Translations under genes and position numbers: made by a program
The notes under the pieces: model-generated
Databases searched by the model: none
What the model saw: the letters and a program-made list of their open reading frames with translations, nothing else
Told to the model about the DNA's origin: nothing
Assembly (NCBI GenBank): GCA_964602445.1
Contig: CAZRQV010000017.1
Coordinates: 1 to 38,155, forward strand
Reading direction: 5' to 3'
Length of the DNA stretch: 38,155 nt
Source of the DNA: HGM12587 sp964602445
GTDB lineage: Bacteria; Bacillota; Clostridia; Lachnospirales; Lachnospiraceae
Shown: positions 24,133 through 31,888 of the stretch, piece by piece
Position numbering within the stretch: position 1 is the first letter of the stretch
How the letters are laid out: each line of letters starts with the position of its first letter

Positions 24133-24161
24133 TTGATAAATCAGAAAATTTTTAGTAGAAT
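24133..24161 (+). promoter_or_regulatory. Promoter of the EF-G-like gene
   Basis: TTGATA (24133-24138) and TAGAAT (24156-24161) are 17 bases apart. It is divergent from the tyrA promoter; the two -35 boxes are about 45 bases apart. A TGACA/TGTCA inverted repeat (about 24170-24196) is in the leader. Confidence 0.7.
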
Positions 24162-24224
24162 ATACCCAGTGACAGTCGTATGGGGTGTGGTTGTCATAAT
24201 GCAAAAGTATTGGAGGATATCGAC

Positions 24225-26300
24225 ATGTATGTTTACACAACAGATCAGATTCGCAACGTCGTAGTATTAGGACACGGCGGAAGCGGAAAAACTAGTTTAG
24301 TAGAGGCTATGGCTCATGTATCAGGTCTGACAAGTCGTATTGGTAAAGTGTCAGATGGGAATACACTGAGCGATTATGACAAAGAAGAAATTAAAAGAAA
24401 ATTCTCTATTAGTACATCCGTAGTACCAGTGGTATGGAAAGAAGTAAAGATTAACTTTTTAGATACACCAGGTTATTTTGATTTTGTAGGTGAGACAGAA
24501 GAAGCAGTTGCAGCAGCAGATGCAGCGATCATCGTAGTTTCCGGTAAAGCAGGCGTTGAAGTGGGAACACAGAAAGCATGGGAGTTATGTGAAAAATACA
24601 ACCTTCCAAGAATGTTCTTCATTTCCGAAATGGATATCGATAACGCTTCCTTCCGTGAAGTAGTAGAAACACTGACAGAAATGTATGGAAAGAAGATTGC
24701 ACCTTTCTATCAGCCAATCCGTGAAAATGAAAAATTCGTTGGTTATGTCAACGTTGTAAAAAATTCAGGACGCCGTTTCACAGGCATCGGTACAAGAGAA
24801 AAATGTGACATTCCTGATTATTGTAAACCGAACCTTGAAATCTATCGTGAAGCACTGATGGACGCAGTTGCAGAAACCAGTGAAGAATTTATGGAAAGAT
24901 ATTTTGCAGGCGAAGAATTTACACCAAGTGAAATTATCGCAGCACTTCGCTTTAATGTAGATGATGGAAGCATCGTTCCGGTATCTATGGGATCCAGCAC
25001 AGAACTTCGTAACATTCATAACCTGATGAATGATATCGTAGAACTCTTCCCAAGTCCGGATAAGAGAAAATGTGCAGGTATTAACACAAAAACTAACAGT
25101 ATTTTTGAAGCAGATTATAACTTTGCGAAAGCAAAATCAGCATATGTATTTAAGACCATCGTGGATCCGTTTATCGGAAAATATTCTCTGATCAAAGTAG
25201 CATCCGGTGTATTAAAACCAGAAGATGTTCTTTATAATCAGGCACAGGATATCGAAGAAAAATTAAACAAACTTTATGTAATCCGCGGTAACAAAACAGA
25301 AGAAGTAAAAGAACTTCATGCAGGTGATATCGGTGCCATCGGTAAATTATCTGCAAAAACAGGCGATACACTTTGTACAAAGAACAATGTTGTAATGTAT
25401 GCAAGAACTGAAATGTCCAAACCTTATACATATAAGAGCTACAGAGCAAAAAATAAAGGGGATGAAGACAAGATTTCTCAGGCACTTGCAAAATTAATGG
25501 AAGAAGACTTAACCTTAAAGACAGTAAATGACAGTGCAAACCGTCAGACATTAATCTATGGTATGGGTGACCAGCATCTGGATGTAGTTGTTTCCAAACT
25601 TCTTGACAGATATAAAGTAGAAGTAGAACTTGGAAAACCTAAGATTGCATTTAAAGAAACAATTAAAAAGAACTCTGATGTAGATGCAAAATATAAGAAA
25701 CAGTCCGGCGGACACGGTCAGTATGGTCATGTTAAGATGAAATTTGAACCATCCGGAGATTTGGAAACTCCATTTGTATTCGAACAGGTTGTTGTTGGCG
25801 GTGCTGTTCCGAAGAACTACTTCCCGGCAGTAGAAAAAGGTTTACAGGATTCTGTAGGCAAAGGACCTTTGGCTGGATATCCGGTAGTTGGTGTAAAAGC
25901 TACTTTATATGATGGATCTTATCATCCGGTAGACTCTTCTGAAATGGCATTTAAGATGGCTACCATTCAGGCATTTAAACAGGGCTTTATGGAAGCAAAA
26001 CCAGTGCTCTTAGAGCCGATCGTAAACATGAAAGTAGTTGTACCTGATAAATATACAGGTGATGTTATGGGCGATCTGAACAAACGTCGCGGTCGTGTAC
26101 TGGGAATGAATCCGGTAGGCGATGGAAAGACAGAAGTAGAAGCAGATATTCCAACAATGGAAATCTATGGATATTCTACGGATTTACGTTCTATGACTCA
26201 GGGAAGCGGAACCTATTCTTATGAATTTGTAAGATATGAACAAGCACCATCTGATATTCAGGACAAAGAAGTTGCAGAAAGAGCAAAAGAAGCAGAATAA
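24225..26300 (+). CDS. EF-G-like translational GTPase (FusA2-type paralogue)
   Basis: 691 residues from ATG 24225, chosen because GGAGG (24212-24216) lies 8 bases before it; an upstream frame to 24180 is unlikely to be used. The P-loop is GHGGSGKT (16-23), G3 is DTPGY (80-84) with Tyr in place of the catalytic-loop His of EF-G, and G4 is SEMD (134-137) in place of NKxD. Domains II-V are EF-G-like, including GGHGQYGHVKMKF in domain IV and YHPVDSSEMAFKMA. True EF-G has NKMD and DTPGH and normally sits beside rpsL-rpsG; this lone gene is therefore a paralogue. Its role is unknown; a ribosome-associated stress or recycling factor is only a guess. Confidence 0.85.
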   Translation: MYVYTTDQIRNVVVLGHGGSGKTSLVEAMAHVSGLTSRIGKVSDGNTLSDYDKEEIKRKFSISTSVVPVVWKEVKINFLDTPGYFDFVGETEEAVAAADAAIIVVSGKAGVEVGTQKAWELCEKYNLPRMFFISEMDIDNASFREVVETLTEMYGKKIAPFYQPIRENEKFVGYVNVVKNSGRRFTGIGTREKCDIPDYCKPNLEIYREALMDAVAETSEEFMERYFAGEEFTPSEIIAALRFNVDDGSIVPVSMGSSTELRNIHNLMNDIVELFPSPDKRKCAGINTKTNSIFEADYNFAKAKSAYVFKTIVDPFIGKYSLIKVASGVLKPEDVLYNQAQDIEEKLNKLYVIRGNKTEEVKELHAGDIGAIGKLSAKTGDTLCTKNNVVMYARTEMSKPYTYKSYRAKNKGDEDKISQALAKLMEEDLTLKTVNDSANRQTLIYGMGDQHLDVVVSKLLDRYKVEVELGKPKIAFKETIKKNSDVDAKYKKQSGGHGQYGHVKMKFEPSGDLETPFVFEQVVVGGAVPKNYFPAVEKGLQDSVGKGPLAGYPVVGVKATLYDGSYHPVDSSEMAFKMATIQAFKQGFMEAKPVLLEPIVNMKVVVPDKYTGDVMGDLNKRRGRVLGMNPVGDGKTEVEADIPTMEIYGYSTDLRSMTQGSGTYSYEFVRYEQAPSDIQDKEVAERAKEAE

Positions 26301-26322
26301 AGAAGTATTTTGAGAGTAGATT

Positions 26323-26349
26323 GTGGGGATCGTCAGATCCCCACTTTTT
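26323..26349 (+). terminator. Rho-independent terminator after the EF-G-like gene
   Basis: GTGGGGATC (26323-26331) and GATCCCCAC (26336-26344) pair perfectly around GTCA, followed by TTTTT. Confidence 0.95.
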
Positions 26350-26405
26350 CTATTCCGCATGTCTAGCGAAGCGGTAAAAGCTGGTATGAGAAAATTCCAC
26401 TTTAC

Positions 26406-26434
26406 TTGAATAATCCATGGGGGTGTGCTAGAAT
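26406..26434 (+). promoter_or_regulatory. Promoter of the ClC gene
   Basis: TTGAAT (26406-26411) and TAGAAT (26429-26434) are 17 bases apart. About 55 bases of leader follow. I looked for a fluoride riboswitch (crcB motif, GGNGATGG) here and see none. Confidence 0.65.
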
Positions 26435-26497
26435 ATAAACGCTTTTGTGTTTTAGGAAAATACAAGGGAATTTTAAGAGTGATTAGGAGAACGACAT

Positions 26498-27739
26498 ATG
26501 AAAAATTCAAATGAAACAGTCAGCAGTGTGACGAACAGACTCTTATTCCTGGCGAAATGGACACTGTTTGCAATGTTGACAGGAGCAGTTTTAGGAGCAG
26601 TAGGAGCTTATTTTGCAAGAAGTATTACCTTTGTGACAGAGCTTCGGGGAAATTATCCATGGATCCTTTATTTATTGCCGGTGATTGGTCTTGTAATCGT
26701 ACTGATCTATCAGTTTGAAAATAAAGGCGGCGGCACGAATCTGGTTATGGAAGCAGTTCAGGAAGGCGAAGAAATTCCGTTCAGAATGGCACCAATGATC
26801 TTTTCTGCAACAGTTCTGACCCATCTTGGCGGTGGTTCTGCCGGCAGAGAAGGTGCGGCATTACAGCTGGGCGGCAGTATTGCACAGACCATCGGAAAAT
26901 TGTTTCATCCGGATAAAACAGAACGAAAATTGATGACAATGTGCGGTATGGCAGCAGGTTTTTCCGCATTGTTTGGAACGCCGTTGGCAGCAGCCGTATT
27001 TGCGATTGAAGTAGCAACTGTCGGAGTGATGCAGTATTCTGCATTATATCCATGTACAGTGGCATCTTTAACTGCATTTGAAGTGGCGAAACTTTGCGGC
27101 GGACATGCAGAACATTTTGCAGTAAGCGGAATTCCGGCATTTGATCTTTCTTCTGCATTAAAGATTGCAGCACTGGCATTTTTCTGTGCAGCATTGAGCG
27201 AAATATTCTGCGGAACATTGCATAGTGCAGAACATCTTTATAAAAAATACATTAAAAATCCATATCTTAGAATTTTTACAGGCGGTGTACTTGTGATCCT
27301 TCTTGCAAAGGTACTGGGAACCACAGATTATCTTGGCGGCGGTATGAACATTGTAGAACGTGCCGTAGAAGGGAAAGTGATCTGGGCAGCATTTATTCTG
27401 AAACTGTTATTTACAGCTTTATCTCTGGGTGCAGGATATAAAGGAGGAGAAATTGTACCTACTCTGTTTGTAGGAGCGACTTTTGGATGTTTGCTTGGAC
27501 AGCTTTTTGGCTTTGCACCGTCGCTCTGTGCAGCTTGCGGTATGGCAGCACTTTTCTGTGCAGTAACAAACAGCCCTTTGGCATCTTTACTGTTGGCCTT
27601 TGAATTGTTCGGATTTGAGGGAATGCCGTTTTATCTGATTGCAGTTGCCATTGGATATTCCCGTTCCGGATCAGGTGGTTTATATCACAGCCAGAAATTA
27701 AAATACGCGAAAGATTTACCGGAAGATTTTGCAGAATAA
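26498..27739 (+). CDS. ClC-family anion transporter, possibly fluoride/proton type
   Basis: 413 residues with many hydrophobic segments. The ClC core motif reads GGGSAGREGAALQ (111-123) with gating glutamate E118, followed by GTPLAAAVFAIE. Chloride-type ClCs usually have GREGP; the GSAGREGxxxQ form without proline is more like the fluoride-exporting subgroup, but this is from memory and not decisive. No CBS domains follow. The ribosome binding site AGGAG precedes the ATG. It is convergent with a cation/proton antiporter and shares a bidirectional terminator with it. Both would move ions across the cytoplasmic membrane. Confidence 0.85.
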   Translation: MKNSNETVSSVTNRLLFLAKWTLFAMLTGAVLGAVGAYFARSITFVTELRGNYPWILYLLPVIGLVIVLIYQFENKGGGTNLVMEAVQEGEEIPFRMAPMIFSATVLTHLGGGSAGREGAALQLGGSIAQTIGKLFHPDKTERKLMTMCGMAAGFSALFGTPLAAAVFAIEVATVGVMQYSALYPCTVASLTAFEVAKLCGGHAEHFAVSGIPAFDLSSALKIAALAFFCAALSEIFCGTLHSAEHLYKKYIKNPYLRIFTGGVLVILLAKVLGTTDYLGGGMNIVERAVEGKVIWAAFILKLLFTALSLGAGYKGGEIVPTLFVGATFGCLLGQLFGFAPSLCAACGMAALFCAVTNSPLASLLLAFELFGFEGMPFYLIAVAIGYSRSGSGGLYHSQKLKYAKDLPEDFAE

Positions 27740-27823
27740 AATAAAAATCGTAAAATGGAGAATTTGTGCTGAATAAGCGGAAAACATCGATGACATTATA
27801 TGAATTGATAATATAAAAAGCAA

Positions 27824-27860
27824 TGGCAGGCATGGAGTGTTAGTGTTCCAATGCCTGCCA
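27824..27860. terminator. Bidirectional terminator between the two transporters
   Basis: TGGCAGGCAT (27824-27833) and ATGCCTGCCA (27851-27860) are perfect arms, extended by GGA/TCC with one bulge. Rightward it is followed by TAAAATTTATTTCTTTTT, leftward by TTGCTTTTT. Confidence 0.85.
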
Positions 27861-27866
27861 TAAAAT

Positions 27867-29162
27867 TTATTTCTTTTTAGAGTTAGCAGCTGCAAGTTTT
27901 GTCTGACGACGATTCTTCACTTCGTCTGACATTGGCTTGATTTCGCCGGCTTTCATAAGAGCATTTCTTGTTAATAATGGTCCTACAAGTTCGTAAATCA
28001 ATACTGCAAAAAGTGTAATATTACGGATCAGATTTCCCTGTTCTCCAAGCTGCATTGCTGTTGCACACATACCTAAAGCGACACCAGCCTGTGGGAATAA
28101 TGTGATTCCCAAATATTTACAAATCTGTGGTTCGCAGTGTGTGATCTTTGCACTGAATTCAGAACCAAAGTATTTTCCAAGACAACGGAAGATGATGTAA
28201 ACGATACCGATGAATACGATTGCACCATCTGTAAATACAGAAAGCTGAAGTTCTGCACCGCTGATTACGAAGAATAACGCAAGCAGTGGAGAAGACCATT
28301 TATCATTTCTTTCCATAATATCTTCAGATAACGGACAAGTGTTGCAAAATACAGTACCGAGCATCATACATACTAATAAAGAAGAGAATCCAATGTGGAA
28401 TGGTCCAATGTGGAAGCTCATCATAGAGAGAGATGCGGCTAAAAATACAAGTGCAATGGTCATGTTCAGACGGTTTGTATTAGAGTTGAACATTTTTTCT
28501 AACTGTGTTAAGAACCAGCCAAGGATTGCCCCCAGTAATAAAGAAGCTACGATTTCCAGTAATGGGTTTACGATAATAGAGATCAGATCTACAGAACCGC
28601 TTACCAGAGATTTTGCAATACCAAAAGATACTGCAAATACAATCAGACCTACCGCATCATCCAATGCAACGATTGGAAGAAGGAGTTTGGTCAAAGGACC
28701 ATCTGCTTTGTACTGACGAACAACCATTAAAGTTGCGGCCGGAGCAGTTGCAGTTGCGATTGCACCTAATGTGAGCAGCTGAGCAACGGAGAGTTTGTCC
28801 GGCATTGCCAGATGTACGGCGAACAGTGCAATGTCTACTAAAACAGTAGCAGCGATGGCCTGAAAAATACCAATCACAAATGCCTGTTTTCCTGTTTTTT
28901 TCAATTCTTCCAGACGGAATTCACTTCCGATGGAGAATGCAATAAATGCAAGTGCGACATCAGAGATCAGAGAAAGATGGGATGCAGCTTCTTCTGAAAC
29001 GATGCCTAAGCCTTCAATGTGTAATGCACCGAGAAAATATGGTCCGATCAGAACACCTGCGATCAGATACGCTGTAACTGATGGCAGTTTGAACGGCTTA
29101 AATACTCGGGTCATGAGCAATCCGGCGAGGACTGCAATGGATACGGATAATAATACTGTCAT
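27867..29162 (-). CDS. CPA2-type cation/proton antiporter
   Basis: 431 residues, almost all hydrophobic helices (about 12-13), with a short basic C-terminal tail. It fits the sodium/potassium-proton exchanger family. The adjacent aspartates D168-D169 in ALDDAVGLIVFA are the usual ion-binding pair of electrogenic CPA2 antiporters. TATAPAATLMVVRQY precedes them, matching the family's unwound helix. No TrkA nucleotide-binding domain follows, unlike KefB/C. AGGAGG lies 10 bases before the ATG. The ion carried (Na+ or K+) cannot be read from the sequence. Confidence 0.88.
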   Translation of the reverse strand: MTVLLSVSIAVLAGLLMTRVFKPFKLPSVTAYLIAGVLIGPYFLGALHIEGLGIVSEEAASHLSLISDVALAFIAFSIGSEFRLEELKKTGKQAFVIGIFQAIAATVLVDIALFAVHLAMPDKLSVAQLLTLGAIATATAPAATLMVVRQYKADGPLTKLLLPIVALDDAVGLIVFAVSFGIAKSLVSGSVDLISIIVNPLLEIVASLLLGAILGWFLTQLEKMFNSNTNRLNMTIALVFLAASLSMMSFHIGPFHIGFSSLLVCMMLGTVFCNTCPLSEDIMERNDKWSSPLLALFFVISGAELQLSVFTDGAIVFIGIVYIIFRCLGKYFGSEFSAKITHCEPQICKYLGITLFPQAGVALGMCATAMQLGEQGNLIRNITLFAVLIYELVGPLLTRNALMKAGEIKPMSDEVKNRRQTKLAAANSKKK

Positions 29163-29206
29163 GTATGTGATTCCTCCTTGCTATATTATTTCTTAAACCA
29201 AACGCC

Positions 29207-29235
29207 ATTATAGTCCTCAAAAATTCTAATTTCAA
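29207..29235 (-). promoter_or_regulatory. Promoter of the antiporter gene
   Basis: On the minus strand TTGAAA (29230-29235) and a perfect TATAAT (29207-29212) are 17 bases apart. Confidence 0.75.
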
Positions 29236-29255
29236 TAGGAAAGTTTAAAATTATT

Positions 29256-29287
29256 AAAAAAGTATAAAATCTTAACTGTTTATGTAC
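29256..29287 (-). terminator. Possible weak terminator of the small-gene cluster
   Basis: On the minus strand GTACATAAA (29279-29287) and TTTATAC (29262-29268) can pair with a two-base bulge. TTTTTT follows (A-run 29256-29261 on the plus strand). The stem is AT-rich. Confidence 0.45.
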
Positions 29288-29337
29288 TGTCATTTTACAT
29301 AGAAATCAAAAAGTTACGAAAGCAGATGAAATACAGA

Positions 29338-29586
29338 TTAAAATTTATGATGTCCAAGTATATTTTTTGCAAAATCCAGAGTTTGATTCATCTGCTGGAT
29401 TTCCTGAGTGCTTTTCCCTTCTTTTAAAATAGAAAATAAGATTTCAAATTCATCTGCGGAAAAAGAAATATTTTGTTTGCGGGCACTGGTCATAGCGGCC
29501 ATAAGGACAGGCAGGATTTCCTGATCCGATCTGCCCTCAATTTTTTCGGAAATCTTCGTCAGCAAAAAGACCTTTCTAGGATCCAT
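29338..29586 (-). CDS. Conserved-looking small protein of unknown function
   Basis: 82 residues from ATG 29586, which begins MDPRKVFLLTKISEKIEG. I chose this over GTG 29640 because the ATG overlaps the preceding gene's stop by 11 bases (ATGGATCCTAG), a usual coupled arrangement. The MDPRK opening and a central MTSARKQNISFSADEFEIL segment look like a small family I associate with Lachnospiraceae, but I cannot name it. It is predicted helical and soluble, with no signal peptide or membrane segment. It is the last gene of the cluster headed by the cysteine-rich protein. Confidence 0.65.
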   Translation of the reverse strand: MDPRKVFLLTKISEKIEGRSDQEILPVLMAAMTSARKQNISFSADEFEILFSILKEGKSTQEIQQMNQTLDFAKNILGHHKF

Positions 29587-30004
29587 ATTCTTCAGTGCTG
29601 GGTGATTCTTCCATGTAGGTAAACTCATCGACAAGGTCACTTCCTTCCATCATTTTTTCCATAGAGCGAAGATCAGGCATGGAAAATCCGTTTTTTCCAA
29701 AAAGGGAAGTCAGCGGATTTGCAGGCTGGTCTGAAGAAGGTGTGACAGATGAGGTACCGCCAAGTCCTTCAAACATTTGGAACAATGCCTGATATTCCTC
29801 CATGTGATTCATCATATTCGTGAGCAGCTCATAGATATGCATAAATTCCAGTAATTGAAGATACATGGAAATCAGTCGTTGGATATGTAAAGGAAAATAA
29901 GGAAGAAACAGTTTCAGTGATTCTATCAGAGTCGAATTGTTCCCATGGTAAGGAGGGCATCCGAAGATGCCCCTGAAACCTTGATTTACAGAGTTAGCAG
30001 CCAC
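29576..30004 (-). CDS. Hypothetical protein between the Cys-rich gene and the MDPRK protein
   Basis: The open frame ends at 29576; its start is uncertain. GTG 30004 lies 6 bases after GGAG and overlaps the stop of the cysteine-rich gene by 11 bases, so I use it (142 residues); ATG 30022 and ATG 30052 are alternatives. The core SLKLFLPYFPLHIQRLISMY followed by LQLLEFMHIYELLTNMMNHM is amphipathic-helical. A Ser/Pro/Gly linker and an acidic tail (MEGSDLVDEFTYMEESPSTEE) follow. No catalytic motif is recognised. The arrangement of three overlapping genes implies one transcript. Confidence 0.55.
   Translation of the reverse strand: MAANSVNQGFRGIFGCPPYHGNNSTLIESLKLFLPYFPLHIQRLISMYLQLLEFMHIYELLTNMMNHMEEYQALFQMFEGLGGTSSVTPSSDQPANPLTSLFGKNGFSMPDLRSMEKMMEGSDLVDEFTYMEESPSTEEYGS
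29955..29972 (-). other. Small TTCG-loop hairpin near the 3' end of the Cys-rich gene
   Basis: On the minus strand GGGCATC-TTCG-GATGCCC lies 21 bases after the cysteine-rich gene's stop, inside the next open frame. No T-run follows, so it is not an obvious terminator. It may stabilise the upstream message. Confidence 0.4.
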
Positions 30005-30296
30005 ATCCGTCTCCGCAGCCATTATTCCAGTTATTGCTGCATCCGCAGCCACATCCGGAATTATTGTTTAATCCTAAGCCGTTGCCGCAGAAGAGCAGCA
30101 GAAGGATCAGCCAGATACAGCTGTTATTGCCGCATCCGTTGTTATCACATCCGCATCCACCGTTGTTAAATAAACCGATGCCGTTGTTTCCGCCGCAGAA
30201 AATGCTGAGCAGAAGCAGGATCCAGATGATAGAACAGCAGTCATTGCCGCTTGATTGATTGCAGCCACAGCCGCATCCAGAAGATAAGTTTCCCAT
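29994..30296 (-). CDS. Cysteine/glycine/asparagine-rich 100-residue protein
   Basis: 100 residues, 17 of them Cys (positions 8, 10, 12, 20, 21, 34, 48, 50, 55, 60, 70, 82, 84, 86, 94, 98, 100). There is no Lys, Arg, His or Glu at all. Two short hydrophobic stretches, IIWILLLLSIFCG (23-35) and IWLILLLLFCG (61-71), alternate with GCGC/NNGCG-rich segments, giving an internal repeat. GGAGG lies 6 bases before the ATG. It looks like the high-cysteine proteins sometimes annotated as spore-coat or chorion-like, but the function is unknown. The start is firm, and the composition makes it unlikely to be a random frame. Confidence 0.7.
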   Translation of the reverse strand: MGNLSSGCGCGCNQSSGNDCCSIIWILLLLSIFCGGNNGIGLFNNGGCGCDNNGCGNNSCIWLILLLLFCGNGLGLNNNSGCGCGCSNNWNNGCGDGCGC

Positions 30297-30324
30297 AGGA
30301 TACCTCCAAATTTTCTTTACACCA

Positions 30325-30352
30325 TATCATATGTGTGATCCAAAAATGTGTT
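30325..30352 (-). promoter_or_regulatory. Possible sporulation-type (sigmaK-like) promoter of the Cys-rich gene
   Basis: On the minus strand AACA (30349-30352) and CATATGATA (30325-30333) are 15 bases apart, close to the sigmaK pattern mACm-N16-CATAnnnTA. I see no good sigmaA promoter here. It is a weak match and could be chance. Confidence 0.3.
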
Positions 30353-30374
30353 ACAGTTGGAATGATGTTTTTGC

Positions 30375-30403
30375 TTGACATCATTCTGTGGGTTGTATAC
30401 AAT
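30375..30403 (+). promoter_or_regulatory. Promoter of the citrate synthase operon
   Basis: A perfect TTGACA (30375-30380) and TACAAT (30398-30403) are 17 bases apart. It is divergent from the cysteine-rich gene. Confidence 0.8.
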
Positions 30404-30427
30404 GATACAAGATGCAGGCGTATACAA
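30393..30427 (+). promoter_or_regulatory. Likely GntR/FCD operator sites
   Basis: A perfect palindrome TTGTATACAA (30393-30402) covers the -10 box. GTATACAA recurs at 30420-30427, 25 bases downstream, and a partial copy GATACAA lies between them. Binding there would block the promoter. The downstream gene 31878-32543 encodes a GntR-type repressor, so autoregulation is inferred. Confidence 0.55.
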
Positions 30428-30466
30428 TTTGTTGATGTTGAGATTATGCGCCACAGGAGGAAGATT

Positions 30467-31888
30467 ATGGAAAACAGAGAAGTTAAATTTAACAGCAAAA
30501 CAAATCTGCTCCAGTTAGAGGAGCATATGTATCATCTGGTAGAAAATCCTACTGCCAATGTTTTCAGAAACCTGTTCCCATATACGGAAGTTCCGCGGAT
30601 TGCGTTTAATGACCGTGTAGTACCTCATTGTATGCCGGAAGAAATCTGGATTACAGACACCACCTTCCGTGATGGACAGCAGTCCAGAGCACCGTATTCT
30701 ACAGAACAGATTTTGACGATCTATGATTATATGCACCGTCTGGGCGGCCCGAAAGGAAAGATTCGTCAGAGTGAATTCTTTTTATATAGTAAAAAAGACC
30801 GTGATGCAGTTTATAAATGTCTGGAAAGAGGATATGAGTTTCCGGAAGTGACTGCATGGATCCGTGCCAATAAAAAAGACTTCCAACTGGTAAAAGATAT
30901 CGGCCTGAAAGAAACAGGGATTTTAGTCAGCTGTTCGGATTATCATATTTTTTATAAAATGAAAATGACCCGTCGGGAAGTAATGGATCATTATCTGAGC
31001 ATTGTTCGAGACTGTTTGGAGATTGGTGTCAGTCCAAGATGTCATCTGGAAGATATTACCAGAGCAGATATTTACGGATATGTGATTCCGTTCTGTCTGG
31101 AACTGAAAAAATTAATGGATGAATATCAGATTCCAATCAAAGTTCGTGCCTGCGATACCATGGGCTATGGTGTAAATTATCCGGGTGCAGTGATTCCACG
31201 TTCCGTTCCGGGAATCATTTACGGAGTTATGACCCATGCAGGAATTCCTTCAGAACTGATCGAATGGCATGGCCATAACGATTTCTATAAAGCAGTCAGC
31301 AATTCTACAACGGCATGGTTATATGGTGCCTGTGGTGTAAACTGTTCTCTGTTCGGAATTGGAGAACGTACCGGAAATACACCGTTGGAAGCAATGATCT
31401 TTGAATATGCACAGCTGCGAGGCACGTTAGATGGTATGGATACTACAGTGATTACAGAACTGGCAGAATACTATGAAAAAGAGATTGGATATCAGATTCC
31501 GCCGAGAACACCGTTTGTAGGAAAAAATTTCAATATTACAAGAGCGGGAATTCATGCAGACGGATTGCTGAAAAACGAAGAAATTTATAATATTTTTGAT
31601 ACAGAGAAGTTTTTAAACCGTCCGGTACTGGTAGCAATATCCAATACTTCCGGACTTGCAGGAATTGCACACTGGATCAACACCTATTTCAAACTGAAAG
31701 GGGAAGATCAAATTGCAAAAACACATCCAATGGTAGCGGTCGTAAAAGAATGGGTAGATCAGGAATATGATTCCGGACGTATTACGGTATTAACGGATGA
31801 AGAAATATTAAATGCGATTGACAGTGCCTGCTGTGAACTTGGCATTGAATTTCATGGATATGGAGTAAAAGTAAAAAATGAAGAATAA
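30467..31888 (+). CDS. Citrate (Re)-synthase (homocitrate/isopropylmalate synthase-like)
   Basis: 473 residues from ATG 30467, which follows AGGAGG (30455-30460) with a 6-base gap. The DRE-TIM signature DTTFRDGQQSRAPYS starts at D64, and the HxH metal ligands are H268 and H270 in EWHGHNDF. It lacks the C-terminal LeuA allosteric domain of isopropylmalate synthase and ends soon after the barrel and lid. Clostridia such as C. kluyveri use a Re-citrate synthase of this family in place of the usual Si enzyme. The operon with isocitrate dehydrogenase and no leu genes supports citrate synthesis for 2-oxoglutarate and glutamate. A homocitrate or isopropylmalate synthase remains possible without assay. 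It overlaps the regulator gene by 11 bases. Confidence 0.82.
   Translation: MENREVKFNSKTNLLQLEEHMYHLVENPTANVFRNLFPYTEVPRIAFNDRVVPHCMPEEIWITDTTFRDGQQSRAPYSTEQILTIYDYMHRLGGPKGKIRQSEFFLYSKKDRDAVYKCLERGYEFPEVTAWIRANKKDFQLVKDIGLKETGILVSCSDYHIFYKMKMTRREVMDHYLSIVRDCLEIGVSPRCHLEDITRADIYGYVIPFCLELKKLMDEYQIPIKVRACDTMGYGVNYPGAVIPRSVPGIIYGVMTHAGIPSELIEWHGHNDFYKAVSNSTTAWLYGACGVNCSLFGIGERTGNTPLEAMIFEYAQLRGTLDGMDTTVITELAEYYEKEIGYQIPPRTPFVGKNFNITRAGIHADGLLKNEEIYNIFDTEKFLNRPVLVAISNTSGLAGIAHWINTYFKLKGEDQIAKTHPMVAVVKEWVDQEYDSGRITVLTDEEILNAIDSACCELGIEFHGYGVKVKNEE

Noticed and set aside
26350..26497. Fluoride riboswitch before the ClC gene
   Set aside because: No GGNGATGG core or matching pseudoknot was found by reading.
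28339..28716. 125-codon plus-strand open frame opposite the antiporter gene
   Set aside because: The minus frame is a full-length membrane transporter with a firm promoter and ribosome binding site.
30034..30258. Plus-strand frame opposite the Cys-rich gene
   Set aside because: It comes from low-complexity GC-rich repeats; the minus frame has a good GGAGG and a coherent internal repeat.
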